From Catellatospora citrea (GTDB lineage: Bacteria; Actinomycetota; Actinomycetes; Mycobacteriales; Micromonosporaceae), in NCBI RefSeq assembly GCF_003610235.1, contig NZ_RAPR01000001.1, positions 2,914,001-2,978,000 on the forward strand: a stretch of DNA of 64,000 nucleotides, written 5' to 3'. The position numbers were made by a program, and so were the translations under genes. The notes under the pieces are model-generated. The model was not told where the DNA came from. It searched no databases and saw only the letters and a program-made list of their open reading frames with translations. Positions 34,272 to 42,578 of the stretch are shown here, piece after piece. How positions within the stretch are numbered: position 1 is the stretch's first letter; every line of letters begins with the position of its first letter.

Positions 34272-35314
34272 GCATGGCGGACAACGCTCGCAGGTTCCAC
34301 CCGGTGGTCGGGGTGGCGGTCGCGGTGCTCGGCCTGGCCGGCATCGTCACCGCGCAGCACCTGCCCTTCCGGGAGAACATCCAGGACGATCTCACCGCCC
34401 GCTCCGAACAGGCCCTGCAGGCCGCGGGGCTGTCGGCGGTGCAGGTCGACTTCATCGGGCGCGACGGCACGCTGAAGGCCGCCTCGACCGCCGAGGCCGA
34501 CCGGGCGCTGGAGATCGTGCGCGGGCTGGAGGGCGTACGCGTCGCCGTCGCCGACGTGCCCACGGTGGCCGCACCGGCCCCGTCGGCGTCGCCGACCACC
34601 CCGACTGCCCCGACCACCCCGCCGACGGTCGCCTTCGCCCTGGGCGGCGGCCGCATCGCGGTCACCGGCACCGTGCCGAGCGAGGCCGCCCGTGCCGCGC
34701 TGGTGCAGACGGCCACCGAGCTGGCGGGGGCCGGCCAGGTGGACGACAGGCTGACGGTCGACGCCACGGTCACCGACGCCGGCCTGGCCGCCCTGCCGAA
34801 CGTGGTCAAGGCGATCGCCAAGGGCGCCAAGGAAGCGACCGTCGAGCTGCGTGACGGCAGCCTGACGCTGGCGGGCACCCTCGACAAGCAGGCGACCAAG
34901 GACGCTGTGGCGGCTGCCGCAGCCCAGGTGGGCGCGACCGTGGTCGACCGCACCGAGCTGGCGAAGGTCCAGCAGGAGCTGGTCAAGCTGCCCGCAGTGA
35001 CCTTCCTGGACAACAGCACGACGCTGACCGCGGCGGGTCGTGCCGCGCTCGCCCAGGCGGCCCGCATCCTCACCGCCAACCCGCAGGTCAAGGTGCGGAT
35101 CGAGGGCCACACGGACAGCAACGGCTCGACGGCGGACAACCTCGTGCTCAGCCAGGCCCGCGCCAAGACGGTGCTGGACTTCCTGGTGAAGCAGGGTGTC
35201 GCCGCCGACCGGCTGACCTCTCAGGGCTACGGCGAGAGCCGTCCCGCCCGCCCGAACACCAGCGAGGCCAACCAGGCCGTCAACCGCCGCGTGGAGTTCA
35301 TCGTGCTGCCCTGA
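34268..35314 (+). CDS. OmpA-family peptidoglycan-binding protein with BON-like middle region
   Basis: A 348-residue protein. A single N-terminal membrane anchor (about 12-30) is followed by a region with repeated alpha/beta units (about 40-215; GRDGTLKAASTAEADRALEIVRGLEGVRVA and a later DGSLTLAGTLDKQATKDAV), which look like BON domains. The C-terminal OmpA domain (about 228-348) has TFLDNSTTLTAAGRAAL, VRIEGHTDSNGSTADNLVLSQARAKTVLDFL and VNRRVEFIVL, including the Asp and Arg residues that hold diaminopimelate. The arrangement resembles mycobacterial ArfA (OmpATb). Its ATG overlaps the HHH gene stop (ATGA). Confidence 0.88.
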   Translation: MSMADNARRFHPVVGVAVAVLGLAGIVTAQHLPFRENIQDDLTARSEQALQAAGLSAVQVDFIGRDGTLKAASTAEADRALEIVRGLEGVRVAVADVPTVAAPAPSASPTTPTAPTTPPTVAFALGGGRIAVTGTVPSEAARAALVQTATELAGAGQVDDRLTVDATVTDAGLAALPNVVKAIAKGAKEATVELRDGSLTLAGTLDKQATKDAVAAAAAQVGATVVDRTELAKVQQELVKLPAVTFLDNSTTLTAAGRAALAQAARILTANPQVKVRIEGHTDSNGSTADNLVLSQARAKTVLDFLVKQGVAADRLTSQGYGESRPARPNTSEANQAVNRRVEFIVLP

Positions 35315-35339
35315 GCTGCACGTTCCGTGAACGCAAGTT

Positions 35340-35387
35340 AGGAAGGGCACCTTCTACAACGCATAGCGTTGGGAAGGTGCCCTTCCT
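35340..35387. repeat. Palindromic element, family B copy 2
   Basis: AGGAAGGGCACCTTC (35340-35354) and GAAGGTGCCCTTCCT (35373-35387) pair perfectly over 15 bases. Inside, AACGC/GCGTT (35358-35362 with 35366-35370) makes a second stem. It matches the element at 25846-25894 in both arms and in the inner AGCGTT. It lies between convergent genes, eight bases before the sugar dehydrogenase stop. Confidence 0.82.
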
Positions 35388-35394
35388 TTGCCTT

Positions 35395-37062
35395 CTACTC
35401 GGCGCCGGTGTAGCGGACTCGGTAGATTTTGGCGTTCGGGTCGTCGGGGGCGGCGGTGTCGGCGTCGGGGTACAGGGCGGTGAAGTAGAGGCCGTCGGGG
35501 CCTGCGGCCAGGCCGACCACGGTGGCCTTGCCGGTGCCGTTGTACTCCAGCAGCGTCTTCGGCTTGCCGACCTTGCCGCCGTCGAAGGTGAACTCGACGA
35601 TCCGCTTGCCGTTGTCCTGCGGGCCGGTGGCGAACGTCGGGCCGCTCTCCGCCACGAACATGTGCCCGTACTTGCCCTTCGGGAAGCCGGAGCCGTGGTG
35701 CACGTCGGGGTCGACGAACGCGATCGAGGTGGGCGCGGTCGACGGCGACCAGATGTGCAGCTTCGGCTTGAGCATGCTGTCGCGGGTGCCGTCCCAGCCG
35801 TAGTCGACGCCTTTGTCCACCCGCGACAGCCGGTCGATCGCGGTGCCGTTCTCGACCTGGTAGTAGCTGCCGTCGGCGCGCCACGCCCCGCCGAACGGGT
35901 TGCGGAAACCCGAGGCGTAGACGTAGTCGCGGGCGGTGATGCCGTCCTCGGCGTCGTAGAACGGGTTGTCGGCAGGCGCGCTGCCGTCCAGGTTCACCCG
36001 CAGGATCTTCCCGCGGAACGAGTTCAGGTCCTTGGCCGTGTACGCCAGCATGGCGTCGCCCATGTGCACGTAGAGCTTGCCGTCCGGGCCGATGGTGAGC
36101 TGGGAGATCTGGTGCGCGGCCGACTGCGCCTCGGCGGGCATGTCCAGCAGGGTCGTCTGCTTCGCCGCGGTCAGCCCGCCGTCCTTGCTGGAGAAGCGCA
36201 CCACCTTGGGGTAGTGCACGCCGCCGCGCTCGTAGAGCACCGAGGCGAGCACGTCGCCGTTGTTCGGGTCGACGACGATGCCGGTGACGCCCTTCTCGCC
36301 GGTGCCCGGGAAGGTGCCCCGCGGGTTGAAGTTCAGCAGGTTCTTCGCGTAGACGCCGGTGCTCAGGTCGCCCTTGACCACCTTGATCTGGCCGTACAGC
36401 TCGGTCACGTAGAACATCGGCTGCGCCGGGTCGCCGGTGTGCCCGGGGGCCATGGCCAGGTGCACGGGCAGCTGGAAGCCGCCGGCCACCTCCTCGACCC
36501 GGTAGCCGTCCTGGCGGACGTGCCAGGTGCCGGCGCCGGCCAGCGGGGCGCGTTGCGGGAGGGTGCGGAACGCGCGGTAGCCCCAGGGGCTCCACCGCTT
36601 CGCCTTGTCCAAGCTGGCGTCGCGGTAGCGCAGCCGCAGGTCGTACTCGCGGTCGGCGGCCAGGTCGCGGCGGGCCGCGAAGGAGTTCTCGAACTCGCCG
36701 TCGCCGAGGTGGGCGTGGACCAGCTGCGGGCCGTCCACGCAGGGCGAGTGCCAGACGCGCTCGGCGGGCTCGACGGACCAGATCTCCCACTCGGTGCAGA
36801 CGTGCTTGACCTTCTTGCCGTCCTTGCGGGTCGGCATCGGCGCGCTCTCCATGTGCACGTCGGCGCCGCTGACCAGGTGCCCGTCGGCCCGCGGTTCGGT
36901 GACGGCGGGCGCGCCGGGCAGCGGCGCGCCGAGGGTGCGCACCGGCCGGGGCGGCGGCTGCGGTGCTCCGCTGCTGTACGCCTGCCGGAAGGAGAGGTAG
37001 CCGATGCCGGCCAGCACGATGGCCACCGCGGTCGCGGTGACCAGAAAACGTCTGTTTCTCAT
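35395..37062 (-). CDS. PQQ-type glucose/sorbosone dehydrogenase family protein
   Basis: A 555-residue exported or membrane-anchored protein: MRNRRFLVTATAVAIVLAGIGYLSF is a signal anchor. A short domain (about 65-160) precedes a six-bladed propeller of the GSDH family (about 165-555). Its words include EEVAGGFQLPVHLAMAPG, MFYVTELYGQIKVVK, EKGVTGIVVDP, AAHQISQLTIGPDGKLYVHMGD (the H-Q-I-S motif near the catalytic site), RGKILRVNLDGSAPADNPF and the blade VYASGFRNPFGGAW. Members oxidise sugars with PQQ, but some lack activity. GGGGAA precedes the ATG. No PQQ synthesis gene is in the window. Confidence 0.85.
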   Translation of the reverse strand: MRNRRFLVTATAVAIVLAGIGYLSFRQAYSSGAPQPPPRPVRTLGAPLPGAPAVTEPRADGHLVSGADVHMESAPMPTRKDGKKVKHVCTEWEIWSVEPAERVWHSPCVDGPQLVHAHLGDGEFENSFAARRDLAADREYDLRLRYRDASLDKAKRWSPWGYRAFRTLPQRAPLAGAGTWHVRQDGYRVEEVAGGFQLPVHLAMAPGHTGDPAQPMFYVTELYGQIKVVKGDLSTGVYAKNLLNFNPRGTFPGTGEKGVTGIVVDPNNGDVLASVLYERGGVHYPKVVRFSSKDGGLTAAKQTTLLDMPAEAQSAAHQISQLTIGPDGKLYVHMGDAMLAYTAKDLNSFRGKILRVNLDGSAPADNPFYDAEDGITARDYVYASGFRNPFGGAWRADGSYYQVENGTAIDRLSRVDKGVDYGWDGTRDSMLKPKLHIWSPSTAPTSIAFVDPDVHHGSGFPKGKYGHMFVAESGPTFATGPQDNGKRIVEFTFDGGKVGKPKTLLEYNGTGKATVVGLAAGPDGLYFTALYPDADTAAPDDPNAKIYRVRYTGAE

Positions 37063-37110
37063 GTCTTCCCCACATCGCAGACAAGTCGGCGAATCCGGGC
37101 AAGGTTACCG

Positions 37111-37152
37111 GCGCGACGCCGGGCGGCGCGTGTTACACGCCCGGCGTCGCGC
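37111..37152 (-). terminator. Strong hairpin between the COG4315 lipoprotein and sugar dehydrogenase genes
   Basis: GCGCGACGCCGGGCG (37111-37125) and CGCCCGGCGTCGCGC (37138-37152) pair perfectly over 15 bases with a 12-base loop. It lies 36 bases beyond the lipoprotein stop codon and separates two genes in the same direction. Confidence 0.75.
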
Positions 37153-37187
37153 AGGTTGGCTGCGATCTCACAGGGTCCGGTGGGCGG

Positions 37188-37679
37188 TCACCACTGGTAC
37201 ATCTCGCCGTTCTCGTCGAGCATGAACCAGGCTCCGTCCATGCCCTGCCCCTGGGCGTCACCCGGCTTGTCGTTCTGGAACCGGTAGAGCGGCAGGTTGC
37301 GGTAGGTGGTCTGCACGGTCCCGTCGGGCCGGGTGTACGTGGACAGCAGGAAGCCGTCCACCCCGTCCCCGTTGACCGCGTCCCCGACCATCGGCGGCCA
37401 GGTCACCGCGCACTTGTCCAGGCAGGCGCTCTTGCCCTTGGCATCCTTGAGGAAGACGTAGAGCGTGCGGCCCTGCTGGTCGACCAGCGCCTTGCGACCG
37501 CCCACATTGGCGATCCGCACCGCGGCCCGGACGGGTGACGGCGAGGCGGCCGCCGGAGCGGCGGACACACCCGCGGCCCCCGCGTCCGCCCCGGCGGGCG
37601 GGGTGTTGCTCTCGGCGCAGGCCCCGAGGGTCCCTGCGGTGATCACGGCGGCAAGCAGAGCGAATCGGCGTACGTACAT
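37188..37679 (-). CDS. Secreted-repeat lipoprotein (COG4315, Y-X4-D type)
   Basis: A 163-residue lipoprotein. The signal peptide ends in the lipobox GTLGAC with Cys21, followed by an Ala/Pro-rich linker. The main part carries the secreted repeat of unknown function: KALVDQQGRTLYVFLKDAKGKSACLDKCAVTWPP (Y-V-F ... D ... C-x-x-x-C), then a second unit NLPLYRFQNDKPGDAQGQGMDGAWF. The two cysteines in ACLDKC may form a disulfide or bind heme or metal. Typical length for the family is 150-170. The ATG at 37679 is preceded by GGGGTGG. Function unknown; related proteins occur in the actinomycete envelope. Confidence 0.85.
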   Translation of the reverse strand: MYVRRFALLAAVITAGTLGACAESNTPPAGADAGAAGVSAAPAAASPSPVRAAVRIANVGGRKALVDQQGRTLYVFLKDAKGKSACLDKCAVTWPPMVGDAVNGDGVDGFLLSTYTRPDGTVQTTYRNLPLYRFQNDKPGDAQGQGMDGAWFMLDENGEMYQW

Positions 37680-37963
37680 TGGTGCCACCCCGTTGGCGGA
37701 TCCGACAAGTTGGCACAAAGCGTAGTGATCGCGAGACTTTCCACAGGTGAAACGCGCCAGAACACGCCCATCCGGGGGATATGAATCCAATTCGGATTTA
37801 ACTAAGTTGAAACTGCAACCATGGTCGACAACGCTGTCGAGGGCTGAACGTGTCGTTATGTGACACCTATGTGTCCATCCGGTGGACGTTTCGGGGGTTG
37901 TGGTGAAGGTTGTTGCCCGTAACTCTCATGAGAGTCCCACCGATCAGTCGAGAGGCACAGTCG

Positions 37964-40495
37964 ATGGCAGTCACCGGCGGCGCACCGCCGTGGGCACCCC
38001 AGTACGTCCAGGAAGCCGATGTTCCGATGGTCACGGCACGACGCCGCCGCCGTCGCTCCATCGGCTTCCGCCTGCTGCTGCCCATCGCCGTCGCCACGAT
38101 CGGCGTCGGCGTGCTGGGCGGCATGCAGACGTCGTCGGCCATGGACGAGGCACGCGAGGCCGAGTCGTCCGGTGCGGTGGCGCAGGCGCTGACCGCCACC
38201 GTCAAGCTGAACCACCAACTCGAACAGGAGCTGTCGGAGACTGAGGCGCTGCTGCAGCGTGGTGGCAAGGCGGGCGAGTTGCTGCTCACCGCGCAGCGGC
38301 GGCGCACCGACGAGGCGCTGGCCCGCTACCGGGTCACGGTGCCGGTCGCGGTCCGGGTCGCGCCGGAGATCCGCGGGCTGGTCGACGATGCCGACGCCGC
38401 GCTCGCCGAGCTGCCCCGGATGCGGGAGGCGGCGCAGTTCCCGCCGGAGGGTCAGCCGGCCGTCAAGACCTCCCCGGAGACCGTCTACGACCCGCTGACC
38501 CATGCCATGTTCGCCGTCGGCGAGGCGCTGGCCGCCGCGCCCACCGACGTCCGGCTCAACGCGCTGACCGAGACGGTGGCCGCGCTCAACGCGGTCGAGC
38601 ACCACGCCGCGGAGCAGCGCGGGCTGCTGCGCACCGTCTTCGCCCGGGGCCGTTTCGAGCACGGCGAGCTGGCCGAGCTCGGCGAGCTGTACGGCGCCGA
38701 GGCCGAGCGGGTCGCCCAGTTCGAGCGGGTGGCCGGCCCCCAGGTGGCCGCGCGCTATCGCGAGGTCGTCCGCGGCGCTGACGTGGACAAGGCCCGCACC
38801 CTGCTCGAGGGAGCGCTCACCGCCGACAGCGCCCCCGCCGGCCTGCGCGTCGACCCGGACGCCTGGTTCATCGCCAAGTCCAACGCGCTGCGCCGGCTGT
38901 ACCTGTTCGAGCTGGAGGTCATCGGCTCGCTGGAGGCCGAGGCCACCCGGCAGCACGCTGCCGCCGAGCGGGACGCGCTGACCAGCGGTGGCGCGTCCGC
39001 CCTGGTCATCGTCGTCTCCCTCGGCATCGCCGTGCTGCTGTCCGTGCGCACCAGCCGCGGCCTGCGCCGGCTGAGCCGGTCCGCGATGGACATCGCCAGC
39101 GGCGAGCTGCCCACCGCCATCGCCGAGGTCTCCTCCGCGCCCGGGGTCGAGACCGTGCGCCGCCTGGTGCGCGCCTCGAACGAGCAGGCGGAGAAGGCGC
39201 TGTCCGGGCCCAACGACGAGATCGGCGAGGTCGGCGCGGCGCTGGCCAACCTGCACCAGCAGGCGCTGCGCCTGGCCGCGGACCAGGCCATGCTGCGCCA
39301 CGACATCTCGCAGATGTTCGTGAACCTGTCCCGCCGCGGCCAGACGCTGGTGCAGCGCCAGCTGCACCTGATCGACGAGTTCGAGCGCGGCGAGACCGAC
39401 CCGCAGTCGCTGGCCAAGCTGTTCGCCCTGGACCACCTCGCCGCCCGCATGCGCCGCAACGAGGAGAACCTGCTGGTGCTGGCCGGCGGTGAGCCGGGCC
39501 GCCGCTTCGTCAACGCCGAGCTCCTGGTCGACGTCGTGCACGCGGCCGCCGCGGAGATCGACCAGTACCCCCGGGTGGAGACCAACTCCATCGCGGACCT
39601 GTGCGTTGTCGCGCACGCCGTCGGCGACGTCGTGCACCTGCTGGCAGAACTGCTGGAGAACGCCACCGACTTCTCGCCGCCGAACAGCCGCGTGCTGGTC
39701 ACCACCCGGCGCGGGGTGGACGGTCTCACCATCAACATCTTCGACGCGGGCATCGGCATGCCGCCCGGACAGCTGCAGGAGATCAACGAGCGACTGATCC
39801 GGCCGTCCATGCTGACCAGTGAGCTGGCCCGCACCATGGGCCTGCTGGTGGTCGCCCGGATCGCCGCCCGTCGCGGGATAACGGTGCAGCTGCGCAGCAG
39901 CCCCGGCGGGGGTACCGTGGCGCTGGTGCTGCTGCCGACGGCGCTGCTGGCCCCGCCGCACAGCGCGGTGAGCAGGCTGACCGTCACGTCCGGCAATGGA
40001 AACCTGCCCGACGGCGAGACGCTGCGCACCCGCCGGCCTGGCGCCCGCCCGGCCGGCGCCGCACCGGCCATGACCGCACGACCGCCCATCCCCGCACCGC
40101 CGTCCGCCCCCACCCCCACCGGCCCACCGGCCGCCGTCCAGTCCCCCGCACCGACCACGTCCCCGTCCACGTCCCCGTCCATGCCAGCGCCCGCCGCCAC
40201 CTTCGCGGGGGCCGCCGACGCGCCGACCCAGGCGATCCCTGCGGTCCGGCAGGCACCCCCCGACCGACCTCCGCTCCTGCCCTCCGGCCTGCCCCAGCGC
40301 CGCCCCGGCGACCTCGCGTCGCCCGGCCGCGCGGCCACCGCCTCCTCCCGGACCGACAGCTCCGGACTGCTGGACCCCGAAGCGGTCCGGGCCCGGCTGT
40401 CCGGTCTGGCCGGCGGTATCGCGGCCGCTCACCGCGAACTGGCTCGTGAGCAGCGCCTGTCAGCCCCGCCAGCAACGAAGGAAAGCACTCGATGA
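37964..40495 (+). CDS. Conservon CvnA-like sensor protein with NIT domain
   Basis: An 843-residue membrane protein. TM1 (about 34-54) and TM2 (about 344-365) flank a large helical sensor domain of the nitrate/nitrite-sensing (NIT) type. After a HAMP-like linker comes RHDISQMFVNLSRRGQTLVQRQL, the degenerate kinase helix of CvnA proteins, which keeps a His but not a normal H box. The ATPase domain (about 520-660) has LAELLENATDFSPPNS and FDAGIGMPPGQL. A proline/alanine-rich tail (about 680-843) follows. In streptomycetes CvnA anchors a GTPase signalling complex with CvnB, C and D. ATG at 37964 with GAGAGG; its stop overlaps CvnB (ATGA). Confidence 0.88.
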   Translation: MAVTGGAPPWAPQYVQEADVPMVTARRRRRRSIGFRLLLPIAVATIGVGVLGGMQTSSAMDEAREAESSGAVAQALTATVKLNHQLEQELSETEALLQRGGKAGELLLTAQRRRTDEALARYRVTVPVAVRVAPEIRGLVDDADAALAELPRMREAAQFPPEGQPAVKTSPETVYDPLTHAMFAVGEALAAAPTDVRLNALTETVAALNAVEHHAAEQRGLLRTVFARGRFEHGELAELGELYGAEAERVAQFERVAGPQVAARYREVVRGADVDKARTLLEGALTADSAPAGLRVDPDAWFIAKSNALRRLYLFELEVIGSLEAEATRQHAAAERDALTSGGASALVIVVSLGIAVLLSVRTSRGLRRLSRSAMDIASGELPTAIAEVSSAPGVETVRRLVRASNEQAEKALSGPNDEIGEVGAALANLHQQALRLAADQAMLRHDISQMFVNLSRRGQTLVQRQLHLIDEFERGETDPQSLAKLFALDHLAARMRRNEENLLVLAGGEPGRRFVNAELLVDVVHAAAAEIDQYPRVETNSIADLCVVAHAVGDVVHLLAELLENATDFSPPNSRVLVTTRRGVDGLTINIFDAGIGMPPGQLQEINERLIRPSMLTSELARTMGLLVVARIAARRGITVQLRSSPGGGTVALVLLPTALLAPPHSAVSRLTVTSGNGNLPDGETLRTRRPGARPAGAAPAMTARPPIPAPPSAPTPTGPPAAVQSPAPTTSPSTSPSMPAPAATFAGAADAPTQAIPAVRQAPPDRPPLLPSGLPQRRPGDLASPGRAATASSRTDSSGLLDPEAVRARLSGLAGGIAAAHRELAREQRLSAPPATKESTR

Positions 40496-40920
40496 CTCAG
40501 AACCCCGCGCAGCTCGCCGGCGCCGACGAGATCGGCGGCCTCGACTGGCTGCTGACCTCCTTCGCCCAACGGATCGCCGACGTCACCTACGTGCTGGCCG
40601 TCTCTGTGGACGGCCTGACGATCGCCCATTCGGACGGGCTGCGTCAGGATCTGTCGGACCAGCTCTCTGCCATCACGAGCGGGATGGCCAGCCTCACCAT
40701 CGGCGCGGCGCGCTGCCTGAGCAGCGGTCAGGTGCGCCAGACGGTGGTGGACATGGACGAGGGCGTACTCCTGATCATGGCGGTCCGCGACCGGGCGTTC
40801 CTCGCCGTGGTGGCCGCGCCCGGCTGCGACCTCGGCCAGATCGGCTACGAGACGGCGCTGCTGGCGCACCGCGTGGCGTACGCGCTGGAACCGGAGGCGC
40901 GGGTGGACGGCCAGTGGTGA
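40492..40920 (+). CDS. Roadblock/LC7 domain protein, CvnB-like
   Basis: A 142-residue protein of the roadblock/LC7 family. It opens GLDWLLTSFAQRIADVTYVLAVSVDGLTIAHSDGL and continues QLSAITSGMASLTIGAARCL and VVDMDEGVLLIMAV, standard for CvnB, a small partner of a Ras-like GTPase (CvnD). An AAGGAAAG ribosome site precedes the ATG, which overlaps the CvnA stop. In full conservons the next genes encode CvnC (DUF742) and CvnD (GTPase); both are absent here, and a lipoprotein gene follows directly. The GTPase partner must therefore come from elsewhere or be missing. Confidence 0.92.
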   Translation: MTQNPAQLAGADEIGGLDWLLTSFAQRIADVTYVLAVSVDGLTIAHSDGLRQDLSDQLSAITSGMASLTIGAARCLSSGQVRQTVVDMDEGVLLIMAVRDRAFLAVVAAPGCDLGQIGYETALLAHRVAYALEPEARVDGQW

Positions 40921-41888
40921 GGCGCCGCCGGCTGGCCCTGCTGCTCTGCGTGCTGCTCGCCCCGGCGCTCGCCGCCTGTACCGCGCAGGCCGAAGCGGCG
41001 GCACCGGCCTGGCACGGCGGCACCCTGACCATCGGCACCGGCCCCACCAACGGGGTGTTCAACCAGGTGGGCGGCGGGTACGCCGACCTGATCAACCGGC
41101 ACCTGCCCGGCTACGAGGCGCTCGCCCCGCCGACCAACGGCGCGGGCGAGAACCTGCAGCGGCTGGCCATCGACGACGTGCAGATCGCGTTCACGTTCGC
41201 CGACGTGGCCGCGGACGCCGCCGCCGGCAAGGGCCTGTTCGAGGGCAAGCCGGTGCAGTTCCGGGCGCTGGCCCGGGTCTTCAACGGCCAGACCCACCTG
41301 GCGGTGCGCCGCAATTCGGGCATCAAGTCCATCAAGGACCTGAAGGGCAAGCGGGTCGGCACCGGCCCGCAGAACTCCGGCAGCGAAGAGGTGGCCGTCC
41401 GGCTGCTGACCGTCGCCGGCCTGGACCTCAAGCGCGACATCACCCAGGTGTCGGCGTCGCTGTCGCAGATGACGTCCTCGATGCGCACCGGCGACCTGGA
41501 CGCGATGTTCTACTCGGCCGGCCTGCCGACCACGGGCATCCAGGGCCTGTTCGACCAGTCGCCGGGCGTGTTCATGCTGGTCCCGCTCGACGAGCTGGGC
41601 CAGGCCGTCAGCAAGGCGCACCCCGACATCTACGCCCCCGGCACCATCCCGAAGGGCATGTACGGCCTGACCGCCGACGTGGACACCATCGCGGTGCCCA
41701 ACCTCGTCGTGGTGTCGGCGGACATGCCCGACGAGGTCGCCTACCGGCTCACCCAGCTGCTCTTCGACCACCAGGACGAGCTGGCCGCGGTGCACCCCGA
41801 GGGCGGCAACTTCAGCCGCGACATCGCGCCGCTGGTGTCGCCGTTGGAGCTGCACCCCGGCGCGAAGCGATTCTACGGAGTGTCCTGA
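40917..41888 (+). CDS. TAXI-family TRAP-type solute receptor lipoprotein
   Basis: A 323-residue lipoprotein with a lipobox ending at Cys21 (ALAAC). The mature part matches the TAXI group: LTIGTGPTNGVFNQVGGGYADLINRHLPGY, PTNGAGENLQRL, VRLLTVAGLDLKRDITQVSASLSQMTSSMRTGDLDAMFYSAGLPT, and the late FDHQDELAAVHPEGGNF. TAXI receptors normally bind small acids such as glutamate and work with TRAP permeases, but no TRAP permease gene is present. Its GTG start overlaps the CvnB stop (GTGA), so it is translated with the conservon pair and may act as the extracellular sensor for CvnA rather than for uptake. That is inference. Confidence 0.85.
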   Translation: MRRRRLALLLCVLLAPALAACTAQAEAAAPAWHGGTLTIGTGPTNGVFNQVGGGYADLINRHLPGYEALAPPTNGAGENLQRLAIDDVQIAFTFADVAADAAAGKGLFEGKPVQFRALARVFNGQTHLAVRRNSGIKSIKDLKGKRVGTGPQNSGSEEVAVRLLTVAGLDLKRDITQVSASLSQMTSSMRTGDLDAMFYSAGLPTTGIQGLFDQSPGVFMLVPLDELGQAVSKAHPDIYAPGTIPKGMYGLTADVDTIAVPNLVVVSADMPDEVAYRLTQLLFDHQDELAAVHPEGGNFSRDIAPLVSPLELHPGAKRFYGVS

Positions 41889-41919
41889 CCGGGCGCGCTG
41901 AAATCGCAGGACAAGACCT

Positions 41920-41960
41920 CCTCCGGACGGCCCCGGCGTAACGTCGGAGCCGTCCGGAGG
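41920..41960 (+). promoter_or_regulatory. Hairpin that buries the ribosome site of the next gene
   Basis: CCTCCGGACGGC (41920-41931) and GCCGTCCGGAGG (41949-41960) pair perfectly over 12 bases. The last five bases, GGAGG, are the Shine-Dalgarno sequence of the ATG at 41967. The structure could end transcription after the TAXI gene and also hide the ribosome site of read-through transcripts. Confidence 0.65.
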
Positions 41961-41966
41961 TGTGTG

Positions 41967-42500
41967 ATGCCGTTCTTCGCAGCCATCTGGTTCACCGTCG
42001 TCGTCGGCTGGCTGATCCACGTCGCCGTGGACAAGCACCCGGGTCGGCGTACCAAGCACCGCGTCGTCGAGCTGGCCCTGCTGTGGATCATGGTGGTGGG
42101 TGCGGGCATCTGGGGCCTGCTCGGCGGGCTCAGCCACCTCGGCCCGACGTCCGACCAGACCGCCGAGCAGATCGGCTACACCCAGTCGATGTTCCAGTGG
42201 GAGGTCGGCTGGGGCGACATCGCGGTGGCCGTGCTGGCGATCGGCTGCGCCTGGCGGCGGCTGCGCGGCACCTGGCTGACCGCCGCGGTGACCGCATTGG
42301 CCATCTCGTTCTGGGGCGACGCCTGGGGCCACTTCAACCAGTGGGTGTTCCACGACAACCACGCGCCGGCCAACGTCTGGGCGCTGCCGTCGGACATCGT
42401 GATGCCCCTGCTCGCCATCATCCTGCTGGTCATGTACCGCCGCGGCGCTCCCGCCCAGTCCTTCGAACAGGCCGCCACCGCGCTGCCCGCCCGCCCCTGA
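41967..42500 (+). CDS. Four-helix membrane protein, possibly DUF6790 family
   Basis: A 177-residue integral membrane protein with four hydrophobic segments (about 3-22, 33-55, 82-112 and 133-158). GWGDIAVAVLAIGCAWRRLRGTW and ISFWGDAWGHFNQWVFHDNHAPAN place paired W-G-D-A/I motifs and several His residues at helix ends, which could form a metal or heme site. The layout resembles DUF6790 proteins, but the assignment is from memory of the pattern only. GGAGG is six bases before the ATG and sits inside a stable hairpin. Function unknown. Confidence 0.7.
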   Translation: MPFFAAIWFTVVVGWLIHVAVDKHPGRRTKHRVVELALLWIMVVGAGIWGLLGGLSHLGPTSDQTAEQIGYTQSMFQWEVGWGDIAVAVLAIGCAWRRLRGTWLTAAVTALAISFWGDAWGHFNQWVFHDNHAPANVWALPSDIVMPLLAIILLVMYRRGAPAQSFEQAATALPARP

Positions 42501-42578
42501 CCACCAGATCCGCGCGCCGCGCCCGAAGCGCACCCGCCCGCGGCACGCGAGCCGGGCGCGGCGCGCACCAAGGTCACT

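Noticed and set aside
38040..40495. Classifying the CvnA-like protein as an ordinary two-component histidine kinase
   Set aside because: There is no standard H box and no response regulator next to it; the CvnB partner and the degenerate kinase helix fit a conservon instead.
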